Positions 55,001 through 63,881 of a DNA stretch of 64,000 nt are shown here, one piece after another. The stretch lies in NCBI GenBank assembly GCA_937120965.1, contig CAKZKA010000266.1:1-64000 (forward strand), written 5' to 3'. The translations under genes were made by a program, and so were the position numbers. The notes below the pieces were generated by a model. It was given only the letters and a program-made list of their open reading frames with translations. It did no database searches and was not told the DNA's origin. This DNA comes from an uncultured Chloroflexota bacterium. Its GTDB lineage: Bacteria > Chloroflexota > Chloroflexia > Chloroflexales > Chloroflexaceae. The stretch's first letter is position 1, and every line of letters starts with the position of its first letter.

Positions 55001-55582
55001 ATGGATCGCCGAAACACTGGTCAATCAATCGTCGAAATGGCGCTGATCCTGCCATTCATGCTCCTGGTGCTCTTTGGCATCATGGAGTTCGGGTATATCA
55101 TCTGGGCCTATTCAACCGTCTCTCAAGCCGCCCGTAACGGGGCTGAGGCCGCCGCCCAGGTTCCCCCCTACGAGTCCTGGCTGGCCTATCGCACCAACCC
55201 GCCCGCGGACTCGGATTACCCCGGCTTCCGCGGCGATGCCTGCGTCAATACGATCCTGGCAGCAATAGAGAGCGATACGACCCTCTTTTCGGGCGATATC
55301 AACCGGAATCGCAGGGTTGTGGACTTTGTGACCATCCGCTACCCCAACGGCGGCAATACCCGCAACCTGCGCGACCGGGGGCCGATCGAGGTGGAGATCA
55401 GCTACCCCGTCACCGGGCTGACGCCGCTCTTCCAGTTGCTGCGCATCGGCGGCAGTGAAGGCACCATCACCCTGCGGGTTATCCAGCGGCGCTCAATCGA
55501 GAACCTGGGAATGGACCCTACCCGCCCCGCCGGGGTGGCCTGCGCCCGCAATATGGCCGAATGGCGTGAGTTGAACCAGTAG
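55001..55582 (+). CDS. TadE-like pseudopilin (first)
   Basis: 193 residues, with GGAGGAGCG repeats (GAGGAG about eight bases before ATG) as ribosome-binding site. The N-terminus NTGQSIVEMALILPFMLLVLFGIMEFGYIIW is the TadE signature: Gln/Glu then a single helix. The exported part has STVSQAARNGAEAAAQVPP and a beta-rich region ending in cysteine-containing AGVACARNMAEW. TadE proteins are minor pseudopilins of Flp/Tad pili, processed by the prepilin peptidase TadV. The next TadE-like gene begins 12 bp downstream. Confidence 0.88.
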   Translation: MDRRNTGQSIVEMALILPFMLLVLFGIMEFGYIIWAYSTVSQAARNGAEAAAQVPPYESWLAYRTNPPADSDYPGFRGDACVNTILAAIESDTTLFSGDINRNRRVVDFVTIRYPNGGNTRNLRDRGPIEVEISYPVTGLTPLFQLLRIGGSEGTITLRVIQRRSIENLGMDPTRPAGVACARNMAEWRELNQ

Positions 55583-55594
55583 GAGCATTGATCC

Positions 55595-56215
55595 ATGTTG
55601 CGCCGACTTCGTAAGCTACGTCGCCAGTCTCGCGCCAGGGGTCAGGCGCTGGTGGAACTGGTGCTCGCCAGCACGCTGCTCTTCTTCCTCCTCGCCGCTG
55701 CGGTTGATCTGGGCCTGATCTTTTTTACCCTCCAGGGCCTGCGCGCGGCCGCCCAGGAGGGCGCCAGCTTCGGCAGCTACCCGGTGCAGGTGATGCAGAA
55801 CGGCCAGTTGCAACGGGTGGATCTCAACTATGCCGAGATCGTCCGCCGCGTGCGTGGCGCCGGCGGCCCGCAGTCCAGCGGCTTCGCCAATCTGCGCGAC
55901 CTGGACAACAACGGCGTCTGGGACGAGTTCGAAACCGGCCGCGCCGTCCATACCGACTGGACGAACCCGAATGCCTATATTCAGATCGAGTTGCGCGGAG
56001 GTAGCAATCCACAGAATCTGAACCTCGCATGCCCCACCAATGTGCGCGGCGTGGGCATGCAGGCCGGTGGGCAAAATTGCTGGATCAGGGTCACGGTTCG
56101 CACCGATTACCAGTTCATCTTTCCCCTGGCGCCCGCCTTCGGCAATAGTGTGCGGCTCCAGGCAGTGTCCGTGATGCCGATCCGAAGTTCGTATGCCAAT
56201 ACTCCTGTAAATTAA
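55595..56215 (+). CDS. TadE-like pseudopilin (second)
   Basis: 206 residues; ATG 55595 lies 12 bp after the previous stop, with AGGAG nine bases upstream inside the intergenic space. A basic N-terminus (MLRRLRKLRRQSRARGQ) is followed by a helix (about 20-48: ALVELVLASTLLFFLLAAAVDLGLIFF), then GLRAAAQEGASFGSYPV and a beta-rich exported part with two cysteines (CPTNVRG...NCWIRVTVRTDY). Same role class as its neighbour; the pair may form a heterodimer as TadE/TadF do. Confidence 0.85.
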   Translation: MLRRLRKLRRQSRARGQALVELVLASTLLFFLLAAAVDLGLIFFTLQGLRAAAQEGASFGSYPVQVMQNGQLQRVDLNYAEIVRRVRGAGGPQSSGFANLRDLDNNGVWDEFETGRAVHTDWTNPNAYIQIELRGGSNPQNLNLACPTNVRGVGMQAGGQNCWIRVTVRTDYQFIFPLAPAFGNSVRLQAVSVMPIRSSYANTPVN

Positions 56216-56326
56216 TGAGTGGCGCATCCGGCACGTCAGGCTACACACCCGGAGGTGAGCAGATGGGGAAACCGGGTTTCCCCACCCCCTGCCCAGGGGG
56301 TTGGCAAGCCCTCCCTGCCGGGTTCA
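56216..56326. repeat. module A after the pseudopilin pair
   Basis: GGGGAAACCGGGTTTCCCC at about 56264-56282, followed by GC-rich filler. No gene. Confidence 0.75.
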
Positions 56327-56518
56327 GGGGCGGACAGAACGTATGAGCGCCGACGGGCGTGATGGCGTGGGGATGCGCTGGGTGGCTCCCGCCCCCTCCC
56401 CCTCTCCAGCTTCGCTGGAGAGCCTGCGCTGAGCTTGTCGAAGCGGGGAGACCAGAGCCGCGCGCGGGGACGTTCTAATGCGGTATACGCCACGTTGGCT
56501 CGGATGTTCTGTCCGCCC
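56327..56518. mobile_element. 192-bp GGGGCGGACAG element with nested insert
   Basis: Ends GGGGCGGACAGAACGT (56327-56342) and GATGTTCTGTCCGCCC (56503-56518) are near-perfect inverted repeats. Compared with the 120-bp copy at 19588-19707 it has about 70 extra bases, including CCAGCTTCGCTGGAGAGCCT and GAGCTTGTCGAAG, shared with 18256-18345. Confidence 0.75.
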
Positions 56519-56761
56519 TTAAACCCTACCGGGAGGGTTTGGGAGGGCGCAGTCCTCACGGGAGATCTATGACCATCGGGGAAACCGGGTTCCCCCACAA
56601 CCTTGCCCGGCGGGGTGTCAGGCGACCCCAACAGTCGGGTGGTTCGTTTCGCGGCTACAAAGTTGTTGTGTACGGAGAAGAAAAGATTCTGGTAGGCCCC
56701 GTGCGCTCCGATTCGTCCGCGCACTCTCGCCAGCAATCCAGTACCAAACGGAGGGATCTCG
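56519..56761. other. upstream region of tadG2
   Basis: Module B (GGGAGGGTTTGGGAGGGCGC near 56530) and a module A variant (about 56577-56596), then sequence without repeats up to the start. The last 20 bases (CGGAGGGATCTCG before ATG) mirror those before tadG1. No promoter like copies 1 and 2 was found here. Confidence 0.5.
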
Positions 56762-59377
56762 ATGGGGAACACACGTAGCAGACGTTTTATCGCGCAACCC
56801 CGCACCCGCGGTCAGAGTTTGCCGCTGATTGGCTTGATGATCGCAGTTATCGTCGGCATGGTCGGTTTGTCGGTTGATGTTGGCAATACCTTCTCCGAGG
56901 AACGGCGCGCGGTAACCGCCGCCAATAGCGCCGCCCTGGCGGGGATGAATACCTACATTACACGCTCGCAGAGCACTACTAACCGCATCGTTTATCAGTC
57001 GATTGTCAATTCACTTAGCGCTCACGGCGTGCAGGTAACGGCCCCCGGCGCTGAACCGCAGCGCGACGAGCTTACATTGCAGGCGATGTACCTCGACGCC
57101 CAGGGCCGCCCGATCAGGAATGGCTCGCCATTCATCACCGACGATACCAATCCGGTTCCCAATAACGTCGCTTTCATTCAGGTGGACCTGCGGGGCCGCG
57201 TGGACACAGCCTTCGCCCGCGTGGTTGGCCGCGACGACCTGCCAATCAACGCCCTGGCCCACGCCGGCACCTGCGCCAGCGGCGCCGGAGTCTATCCGAT
57301 CACGATCAGCAGCCAGGTGATTGATGGCAATCGCTTCATCAATCCCAACAACCCCGATCAGAACTGGCGTGAGGTCACTTACGACAGCCCCGATCTCTCC
57401 GGGCGCTTCACCGCGATGCGCGTGATCGTGAGTGGCTCGACGACGCCGGGCAACTTTAGCTGGCTGCGCTGGCGCGACAGCATCCCCGGCGCCACCAGCG
57501 AGCCGCGCCTGGCTGCCAGCCTTACCGGCGAAGGCAATCTGAGCGAGGGCTTCGAAGAGGCGCCCTGGCCCACCCCCCAGGATCGCCCCGCGACCTACCC
57601 TGAGCAACCCGGCACGCTCAACGTGGGCGACTGGGTCTGGGGCGCCACTGGTTATATGAACTCAAACGATGTGCGAGATGCGCTTGATGAGCATATCCGC
57701 GTCGGCACGCGCATGGTGCTGCCCATTCACAGCAATGCCGTTTTGCAGGGCGACAACTCGCGCTTCCACATCGTGCGCCTGGGCCTCTTCGTCCTGGTGG
57801 GTAAGGGCCAGACGCGCAATGACAAGTGGCTCGACTTTATATTCCTGGGCGACGCGCGCCCGCAGCAGCGCGCCTGTCTCTACACCGGTGTGATTGACCC
57901 GAACACCGAGGGCGTGGTCGAACTGGTCGGTTCGGTGTCAATCTGGCCCGAATACCAGTACCGGCCCCAGTCGCGCCGACCCATCCAGTACGTGGTGGTG
58001 CTCGACGTCTCCGGCTCGATGAGCGCGGACTTCGATGGCCGCTGTGACCGCACCACGGTGAGCAACCCGCCCGCAGCCGGTCGCCAGCGCGGCTGGTGGC
58101 AGTGCGCCGAGGCCCCGCCCGGCGCGCCACGCATCGAGGTTACGGGTACCGGCCCGAACTACTGGTGGAGCGTCGTGCAGGAGCGGCGCATTACCGTGGC
58201 CAAGAATGCCCTCGAGGCCCTGGTACGCTCGACCAATATGCCGGGTAACGCCGAGTACGACCCCTCCCGTCCGACTGACCGGATGGCCCTGGTCTGGTAC
58301 GACCATGAGGTGCCGTCGAGCTTCGTCAGTAACTTCGGCTCGAACCAGAACTTCTCGAATAACACCAACGCTCTGATCACCGCTATCCGCAATGCGGGCA
58401 TGTACAACAACGACCCCTATCGAACCGAAGGCGGTACCAACGGCGCCGCCGGCCTGTACCGCGCATCGCTGGTCCTCAACAACGCCCCGCGCACGGTCAC
58501 CCATAACGGCCAGACCTGGGAGTACAAGCGGGCGGTGATCTTCGTCACCGACGGTGTGTCGAATCAATTGCTCAATCGCAACGCCAACAACCTGCGCTAC
58601 GGGACAAGCGATGAGACCACCTATCCCAGCGGTCACGTCTGCCGCACTCCGCTGGTGATCGAAATGGCGAACTGCCAGACCACCGAGTTCGGCGGGCGGA
58701 CGATCGAGAGTGGCAGCATCCCCGCCGGCCTTGACCGGCCCATTACCCAGGCCGTGCAGGTGAGCCGCAATGATCTGCAGGCCAACCGGATCGAGGTCTA
58801 TGCGGTCGCCCTGTCGAATATTCCCGATACGGGCCTGCGCGACGGCATTGCCTCGTTCCCCAGCTACTTCTTCTCGGCGCGGGAACTGCAGCGCGACTCT
58901 AGCGGGCGCACCAATGTGGACTCGATTATGCTGGCGATTAACACTCAGATCGAAACCGGCCTGTGCGAACCGCGCTCTGACGCTGCATGGACTAATGTCG
59001 TCCCTGCGTCGAACTTCCAGGCCGTGGGGAGCCTCCAGTACCCCAACGTGGGCGAGGTTATCCTCACCGACCAGAGCACCGGCACGACGTACCGCGCTCC
59101 CATCCGCGCCGATGCTAGCCGCGGCGGCGCCTTGAGCTACCGCTTCGACCGCCTGCCGGCAGGCTCGTACCGGCTCCAACCCTATCTGTTCTATCGCCAT
59201 CCGCTCGATCCGCCCAATGTTGGCCCGCGGCGCTACAGCCTGATCTACCAGAATGAGGAGACCGTCTCCGACATCGTGATCAACGTCGCGCCGAATACCA
59301 CTGTGGGCAGTTTCACGCAGACAATGCGTCAGGATCTGCAACTCCGCCTCTTTGGCGACGTCTGCGCGACGAACTGA
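56762..59377 (+). CDS. TadG-like surface protein with von Willebrand A domain (copy 2)
   Basis: 871 residues, GGAGGG upstream of ATG 56762. Architecture identical to the gene at 52082: the N-terminal helix segment RGQSLPLIGLMIAVIVGM and SEERRAVTAANSAALAGM are the same residue for residue; vWA MIDAS at D415 (DVSGSMSADF), GGTNGAAGLYRASL and IFVTDGVSNQ; the same C-terminal beta-sandwich. Divergence is concentrated in the insertion within vWA (shorter here) and in the ligand-facing parts. A recent-to-moderate tandem duplication flanking the TadE pair, suggesting two related but distinct surface ligands or heteromeric assembly. Confidence 0.88.
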   Translation: MGNTRSRRFIAQPRTRGQSLPLIGLMIAVIVGMVGLSVDVGNTFSEERRAVTAANSAALAGMNTYITRSQSTTNRIVYQSIVNSLSAHGVQVTAPGAEPQRDELTLQAMYLDAQGRPIRNGSPFITDDTNPVPNNVAFIQVDLRGRVDTAFARVVGRDDLPINALAHAGTCASGAGVYPITISSQVIDGNRFINPNNPDQNWREVTYDSPDLSGRFTAMRVIVSGSTTPGNFSWLRWRDSIPGATSEPRLAASLTGEGNLSEGFEEAPWPTPQDRPATYPEQPGTLNVGDWVWGATGYMNSNDVRDALDEHIRVGTRMVLPIHSNAVLQGDNSRFHIVRLGLFVLVGKGQTRNDKWLDFIFLGDARPQQRACLYTGVIDPNTEGVVELVGSVSIWPEYQYRPQSRRPIQYVVVLDVSGSMSADFDGRCDRTTVSNPPAAGRQRGWWQCAEAPPGAPRIEVTGTGPNYWWSVVQERRITVAKNALEALVRSTNMPGNAEYDPSRPTDRMALVWYDHEVPSSFVSNFGSNQNFSNNTNALITAIRNAGMYNNDPYRTEGGTNGAAGLYRASLVLNNAPRTVTHNGQTWEYKRAVIFVTDGVSNQLLNRNANNLRYGTSDETTYPSGHVCRTPLVIEMANCQTTEFGGRTIESGSIPAGLDRPITQAVQVSRNDLQANRIEVYAVALSNIPDTGLRDGIASFPSYFFSARELQRDSSGRTNVDSIMLAINTQIETGLCEPRSDAAWTNVVPASNFQAVGSLQYPNVGEVILTDQSTGTTYRAPIRADASRGGALSYRFDRLPAGSYRLQPYLFYRHPLDPPNVGPRRYSLIYQNEETVSDIVINVAPNTTVGSFTQTMRQDLQLRLFGDVCATN

Positions 59378-59757
59378 GGTCGAGGCGCGGCATCTTTCGT
59401 CCCAACGCGGGAACGCCAGGCGCTCCCGCACGCGATCTGACAGGAGGGTCTGGGAGGGTCAGCTCTCCCAGGCCCGCCCGACACGTTTGAAACGTGGGGA
59501 ACCCGGGGTTCCCCACACTCCTGCGCCGTCCCCCAGGGCGGGGCATAGGGAAGCCCGGTTGCCCCACACCCTGACCGCTGGTAGCAACCATCGGGTATGA
59601 TAGGCCCGGCGCCGGCGGTTGCACCCGAACAACGCCCGGTCGCCTGAGCGACTGGGCGCGAGCGTTCAACGCAGTCCGCTCCCGGTAAGGCTGCAAGGAT
59701 CGGACAGACCCGCGCTCTGGCCTTACGGGGACGGAGTACTAACCCAGGAGGTAGCCC
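59378..59757. repeat. module A-type repeats and leader of the kelch-like gene
   Basis: Module B trace (about 59441-59480), module A variants (GGGGAACCCGGGGTTCCCC, about 59496-59514, and a decayed copy near 59548). A possible -10 TATGAT (59596-59601) with CTGACC (59571-59576) is 19 nt apart and weak. No gene. Confidence 0.55.
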
Positions 59758-59760
59758 GTG

Positions 59761-62487
59761 ATGGCACAACACCGCGCGCGGCGACATATTGCGCTTCTGC
59801 ATCTCATGGTCATCGTCGCGGCGCTTATGGCCCTGGCCCCCGCTCACCACGCCAGCGCCCAGCAGGGTATCTTTCAGGACCTCGACAACGGGCAGCAAGA
59901 GTTTGCCCGCGGCTCGTTCTACCGCACCTCGCTCGGACCTGACCGCAATACCAACGATACCCACGACCAAGCCGGCGCCGTGCAACTGGCCCCCATCGGC
60001 TTCCTCAAACCCTGGGAGAGCGCAGGCGTGGGTCTGCCCGAGGCGCTCTCAGGCGCTGGCGCGGCGGTGATCGGCAAGCGGCTCTTCGTGGCCGGCGGCA
60101 CCCGCGCCTCGGGTTCGACCCCTCCCAATAATCCGTATGTCTACTGGGCCAACTTCAACCAGGTCACCGGCGGCGCCACGCCCCACGGCATCACCGATGG
60201 GCGCTTTTTCGGCAACGAGAACTGGCTGCGCAGCGCCCTGCCCCCGGTGCAGATGATCACCCCGCCCGAGGCATGCCAGGGCGCCCAAAACCCCGGCCCG
60301 GCGCGCACCCGCGCGGCGGTGACGGCTATGGCCACCGGCCCCGAGACGGGCTACCTGTTTGTGATCGGCGGCAGTGTGCTGGCCTCGGCCAGTGGCTGCC
60401 ACGTGGAGGATCTATCCACCCCGGTGATCCAGGTCGGCGTGGTTAATGGCGACACGCTCACCTGGCGCGACCCTCTGTACCTGCCCAGCCCGACGCCGGA
60501 GCTCACCGAGATCCCCAATGTCACCATCAGCGGCCCCGGCTTCGCTACCCGGCAGCTAGGCCTGGAGAGCGCCGCGGCGGTGCTGGTGCGCGTGGCGCCC
60601 GACCGGGCCTTCCTCTACGTGATCGGGGGCATAGCGGCCTACCAGGGATTCGTGGGCGCTTCCTCTTCGACGCGCAACCTGTACTCGCGGGCCGTGCTCT
60701 ACACCCAGGTCAACGCCGACGGCAGCTTCAGCGCCCCGCCGGTTGGCGGCGCCCTGCCAGTGCAGGGCGTCTGGGCGCGAGCGGCGGACCTGCCGCTGCC
60801 GACGACGGCCCTGGGTCTCTTCGAGCACACGGCCGCGGCGGCGACCACGATTGTGGGCAACGAGCGGCGGCACGCCATCTTCGTGGCCGGCGGGCGTTTA
60901 AGCAACAACCCCAACGACATCAATGAGTTTGTCTTCCGCGGTGCGGTCAACCCTGCCAACGGCGTGATCACCTGGAGCGACCGCCCGAACAGCAACAACG
61001 AGCAGGTGAGTCTGGAGGGCCAGCGGCGCTACAGCCTGGCGAGCGTGGCCTACAACAACCGGCTCTACGCAATCGGCGGCCGCGGGGCCACGGGCGTCTC
61101 GGCACGGGTGCAGACCGCGGTCCACGACGATCAGATGGACCTCCAGCGCGTTCCGGGGGCTACCCAGTACTTCATCGGGAACGCCGGGCCGAACGTGCTC
61201 CCGGTGACCGACGTAACCGACGGGCGCTACAGTATGAGCGCAGTACTGATGGACGCCCTGCCGCCGCCCGACAACCCCAGCGGCAACGACTCTCTCGGCT
61301 CGGCCTGGGTGTTCGTGGCGGGCGGCAACGACCGCAACGGCCTTCCGACCAGCTCGCTCTTCCGCGGGCGCCTGGGCGGCCTCAACGAAGTCACCCTGCA
61401 GAGCCGCGCCAACGAAGGCTGGTTCTATTCCCACGTCTTCCCGGTGAGTATCCGCGCCAGCGAGCGCGACAATGACGCGCGGGTGCTCTCCGTCCGCTGG
61501 TACGCCGACGTGAGCCGTCAGAACAATCCCAACGCCGACCTGGTGCTGCAATTCCGGGTTGTTAATGGCGCAAACCCGAACTGCCCGGACGAGTCGGTGT
61601 TCCCCGAAAGCGCCCCATGGACCACGCTGGACGGCGATCTCGACTCCGGCTTTTCGAGCCGGGCCAGCGGCGAGAACGTGTTCTCGCTGCGCGACAGCAA
61701 TATCGTCGCCACCTGTCTGCAATACCGGGCACGCTTCCTGCAGAACGGGTTGAGCGGCGATCGCGCGGCCCAGCCAGGGGCGGGCGGCGCTGGCGACACG
61801 CCGAAGCTGTTCCGCGTGGTCATTGAGAAGATCCTGCCCACGGGCGCCCCCGACATCCGGCTGAAGGACTTCACGGCCACGGTAGGCACGAGCGGTGGTC
61901 TGACAACCTTCAACGTGCAGATCCAGAACCTGAGCACCCAGGGTATCGAAAGCACCGCCCCTGCTTCCACCGGCCCGGCGGACAATACGGGCTTCTGGGT
62001 AGGGCTGTGCGTGCGGCGTACCGACATCGGGCAACCGCCGCCGACCCTCAACGCCAGCAACATTCCAGGGGTGCCAATGCCCGATGTAACCTTCCCCGAC
62101 TGCGTGGTGGCGATGTACCAGGTGCTCAAGTACCAGATGACGCCAGGCGCGCGGATGGATCTGCGAACAGGCTCAGATCCGACCGGCAACCCGCAACGCT
62201 GGACACGGGTGCGCGACGAGCAGGGCCAGTTGATCCAGAGCGGCGGCGTGGTGGGCGTGCCGATTGACGACGTGCGCGCGTTGTTCCGCCAGCCAGGCAA
62301 CTACGCTGTAGCGGTGTTGATTGACCCGTGGAACTATGTCAACGAAGGCACAGCCGGGGAGGCCAACAACCGCGGCGAGGAGCAGAACGCGCAGCCGACA
62401 CCCAACCAGCCCTGGGTGATCAACTTCACGGTCACCAACCCGACCGCGCCGCCTAACGAGTTGTACCTGCCGCTGGTGCGACGCTAG
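59761..62487 (+). CDS. large secreted kelch-like repeat protein
   Basis: 908 residues from ATG 59761 (AGGAGG nine bases upstream; GTG 59758 also possible). Signal peptide about 1-36 ending ASA. Six kelch-like blades (about 100-530) marked by RLFVAGG, YLFVIGG, FLYVIGG, AIFVAGG, RLYAIGG and WVFVAGG, predicting a beta-propeller. C-terminal part (about 700-900): a CARDB-like beta domain (TTFNVQIQNLSTQGIE) ending NELYLPLVRR. Lies between tadG2 and cpaB in the same direction, so it belongs to the surface locus, perhaps as an appendage-tip or matrix component. Exact function unknown. Confidence 0.82.
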   Translation: MAQHRARRHIALLHLMVIVAALMALAPAHHASAQQGIFQDLDNGQQEFARGSFYRTSLGPDRNTNDTHDQAGAVQLAPIGFLKPWESAGVGLPEALSGAGAAVIGKRLFVAGGTRASGSTPPNNPYVYWANFNQVTGGATPHGITDGRFFGNENWLRSALPPVQMITPPEACQGAQNPGPARTRAAVTAMATGPETGYLFVIGGSVLASASGCHVEDLSTPVIQVGVVNGDTLTWRDPLYLPSPTPELTEIPNVTISGPGFATRQLGLESAAAVLVRVAPDRAFLYVIGGIAAYQGFVGASSSTRNLYSRAVLYTQVNADGSFSAPPVGGALPVQGVWARAADLPLPTTALGLFEHTAAAATTIVGNERRHAIFVAGGRLSNNPNDINEFVFRGAVNPANGVITWSDRPNSNNEQVSLEGQRRYSLASVAYNNRLYAIGGRGATGVSARVQTAVHDDQMDLQRVPGATQYFIGNAGPNVLPVTDVTDGRYSMSAVLMDALPPPDNPSGNDSLGSAWVFVAGGNDRNGLPTSSLFRGRLGGLNEVTLQSRANEGWFYSHVFPVSIRASERDNDARVLSVRWYADVSRQNNPNADLVLQFRVVNGANPNCPDESVFPESAPWTTLDGDLDSGFSSRASGENVFSLRDSNIVATCLQYRARFLQNGLSGDRAAQPGAGGAGDTPKLFRVVIEKILPTGAPDIRLKDFTATVGTSGGLTTFNVQIQNLSTQGIESTAPASTGPADNTGFWVGLCVRRTDIGQPPPTLNASNIPGVPMPDVTFPDCVVAMYQVLKYQMTPGARMDLRTGSDPTGNPQRWTRVRDEQGQLIQSGGVVGVPIDDVRALFRQPGNYAVAVLIDPWNYVNEGTAGEANNRGEEQNAQPTPNQPWVINFTVTNPTAPPNELYLPLVRR

Positions 62488-62792
62488 CGCCGGCAGATGC
62501 TCCGGGAGGAGGGTATGAGGAAACCCGGCTTTCCCATACCCTCCCGGCGGCGCGGGGATCGTCTGAGACCCCCCGGCGGGGCAGGGGCATGGGGAAACCT
62601 GGTTTCCTCATCTGTTCACCTCAGGCCCCACTCGCGAGGCGCACAACGCCAGAATGAAAATACGTATTCTTGGGAGGGCTGCGCCCTCCCAAACCCTCCC
62701 GGTGAGGAGGGCTTGCCGCCCCTACAGGCAGAGGGATGGGGAAACCTGGTTTCCCCTATGTTCATGTTAGAACGCATAGTTCATTTCACAGT
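62488..62792. repeat. palindromic repeat block A-A-C-B-A before cpaB
   Basis: Module A at about 62519-62537, 62593-62611 and 62738-62756, a module C relative near 62635 and module B (about 62672-62692). No gene. Confidence 0.8.
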
Positions 62793-62798
62793 TATAAT
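62793..62798 (+). promoter_or_regulatory. candidate -10 box for cpaB
   Basis: A perfect TATAAT 49 bp before the cpaB ATG. The nearest -35-like string, TTAGAA (62767-62772), is 20 nt away, so the promoter is tentative. Confidence 0.35.
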
Positions 62799-62846
62799 GC
62801 ACTCTATGTTGTGCGGCGAAGCCCCTGATAGGAAGGATGTTCTTGT

Positions 62847-63881
62847 ATGCGGCGTGGTGGCATTATCATTCTGCTTATCGGTCTGATCCTGCTCGTCGGC
62901 GCTGCCGCCCTGTTCTTTCTCCTCCAGCAGCCCGGCGGAGGCGGACTGATCGGGGGGGCGCAACCAACCCCGGCCCTCCCCACCGAGGCGCCGGAGGTCG
63001 AGATCGTGCGCGCGCGGGTAGACATCCCCGCCAATACGCTGATCGCCGACACCACCTTGCTCGATGTGATCACGATCCCCCAGACGGAGTTCGATCCCGA
63101 TCAGAACTTCTCGCGGACCGGCGAGATCGTGGGCAAGCTCACCACGCGCCCATTCCGGGCTAACGAGTTCATCGTCAAAGCAGGCTTGACCGAACCGGGC
63201 CTGTCCCAGCAGATTCCCACCGCCGAGCCTGACCGGGCGCGCGACAAAGCCTATCCGTTCATCGTCAACAACCTCTCGGGCGTGGCCGACCGGATCGTGC
63301 CCGGCGACTTCGTTGACGTGGTGGCGACCTTCAGCGTGCCCCGGCGCGAGTCGTACCCGACCGGGCGGCGGATTGAAGAGCAGGGTGGCGCGCAGGTGCC
63401 GGTGACCGAACGCTCGCTGAACGACCTCACCCTCAACAGTACCAAGACGATTGTTCAGCGGGCGCAGGTGCTGCAGATCGTGCGCCCGCCCGTGGCTACC
63501 GACGCAACGCCGGAGCCAGGAGCGGGGCCTGAATCGAGCGGAAGCCTGCCCCAGGTGGACGCCTCGGGTCAGCCGATCGACCCGGCGAGTGGACAGGCTC
63601 CCGGCACGATCACCGCTGGCGCCTGGACCTTGCTGCTGGCGCTGAACGATCAGGAAGTGGAATTGATGGAGTTCGCCCTGGCCTCGAACGCGCGCATGGT
63701 GCTGGTGCTGCGCGGGGCAGGCGACGAAGCCTTCGAGCCGACCATCGGCGCGACGCTGGATCTCTTGATCTCCGAGTTCGGGCTGCCGCTGCCCTACGCC
63801 TTGCCGCCGCAGGTGGTGAGCGAAGATACGGCCTTCACGCCCGAGCCGACGCGCACCCCGGCGCCTACCCGCGTGCCGTGA
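62847..63881 (+). CDS. cpaB: CpaB/RcpC-type Flp pilus assembly protein
   Basis: 344 residues, with AGGAAGG about ten bases before ATG 62847. A membrane anchor (about 5-26) and short Pro-rich linker are followed by an SAF domain (about 50-115: VEIVRARVDIPANTLIADTTLLDVITI...LTTRPFRANEFIV) and the RcpC-like domain (RAYPFIVNN-type region, VADRIVPGDFVDVVATF, LNDQEVELMEFALASNARMVLVLRGAG). The tail is Pro/Thr-rich. CpaB sits in the periplasm or envelope and positions the Tad/Flp secretin or its functional equivalent. It confirms that the preceding vWA and TadE genes are part of a Tad-like locus that continues past the right edge. Confidence 0.92.
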   Translation: MRRGGIIILLIGLILLVGAAALFFLLQQPGGGGLIGGAQPTPALPTEAPEVEIVRARVDIPANTLIADTTLLDVITIPQTEFDPDQNFSRTGEIVGKLTTRPFRANEFIVKAGLTEPGLSQQIPTAEPDRARDKAYPFIVNNLSGVADRIVPGDFVDVVATFSVPRRESYPTGRRIEEQGGAQVPVTERSLNDLTLNSTKTIVQRAQVLQIVRPPVATDATPEPGAGPESSGSLPQVDASGQPIDPASGQAPGTITAGAWTLLLALNDQEVELMEFALASNARMVLVLRGAGDEAFEPTIGATLDLLISEFGLPLPYALPPQVVSEDTAFTPEPTRTPAPTRVP

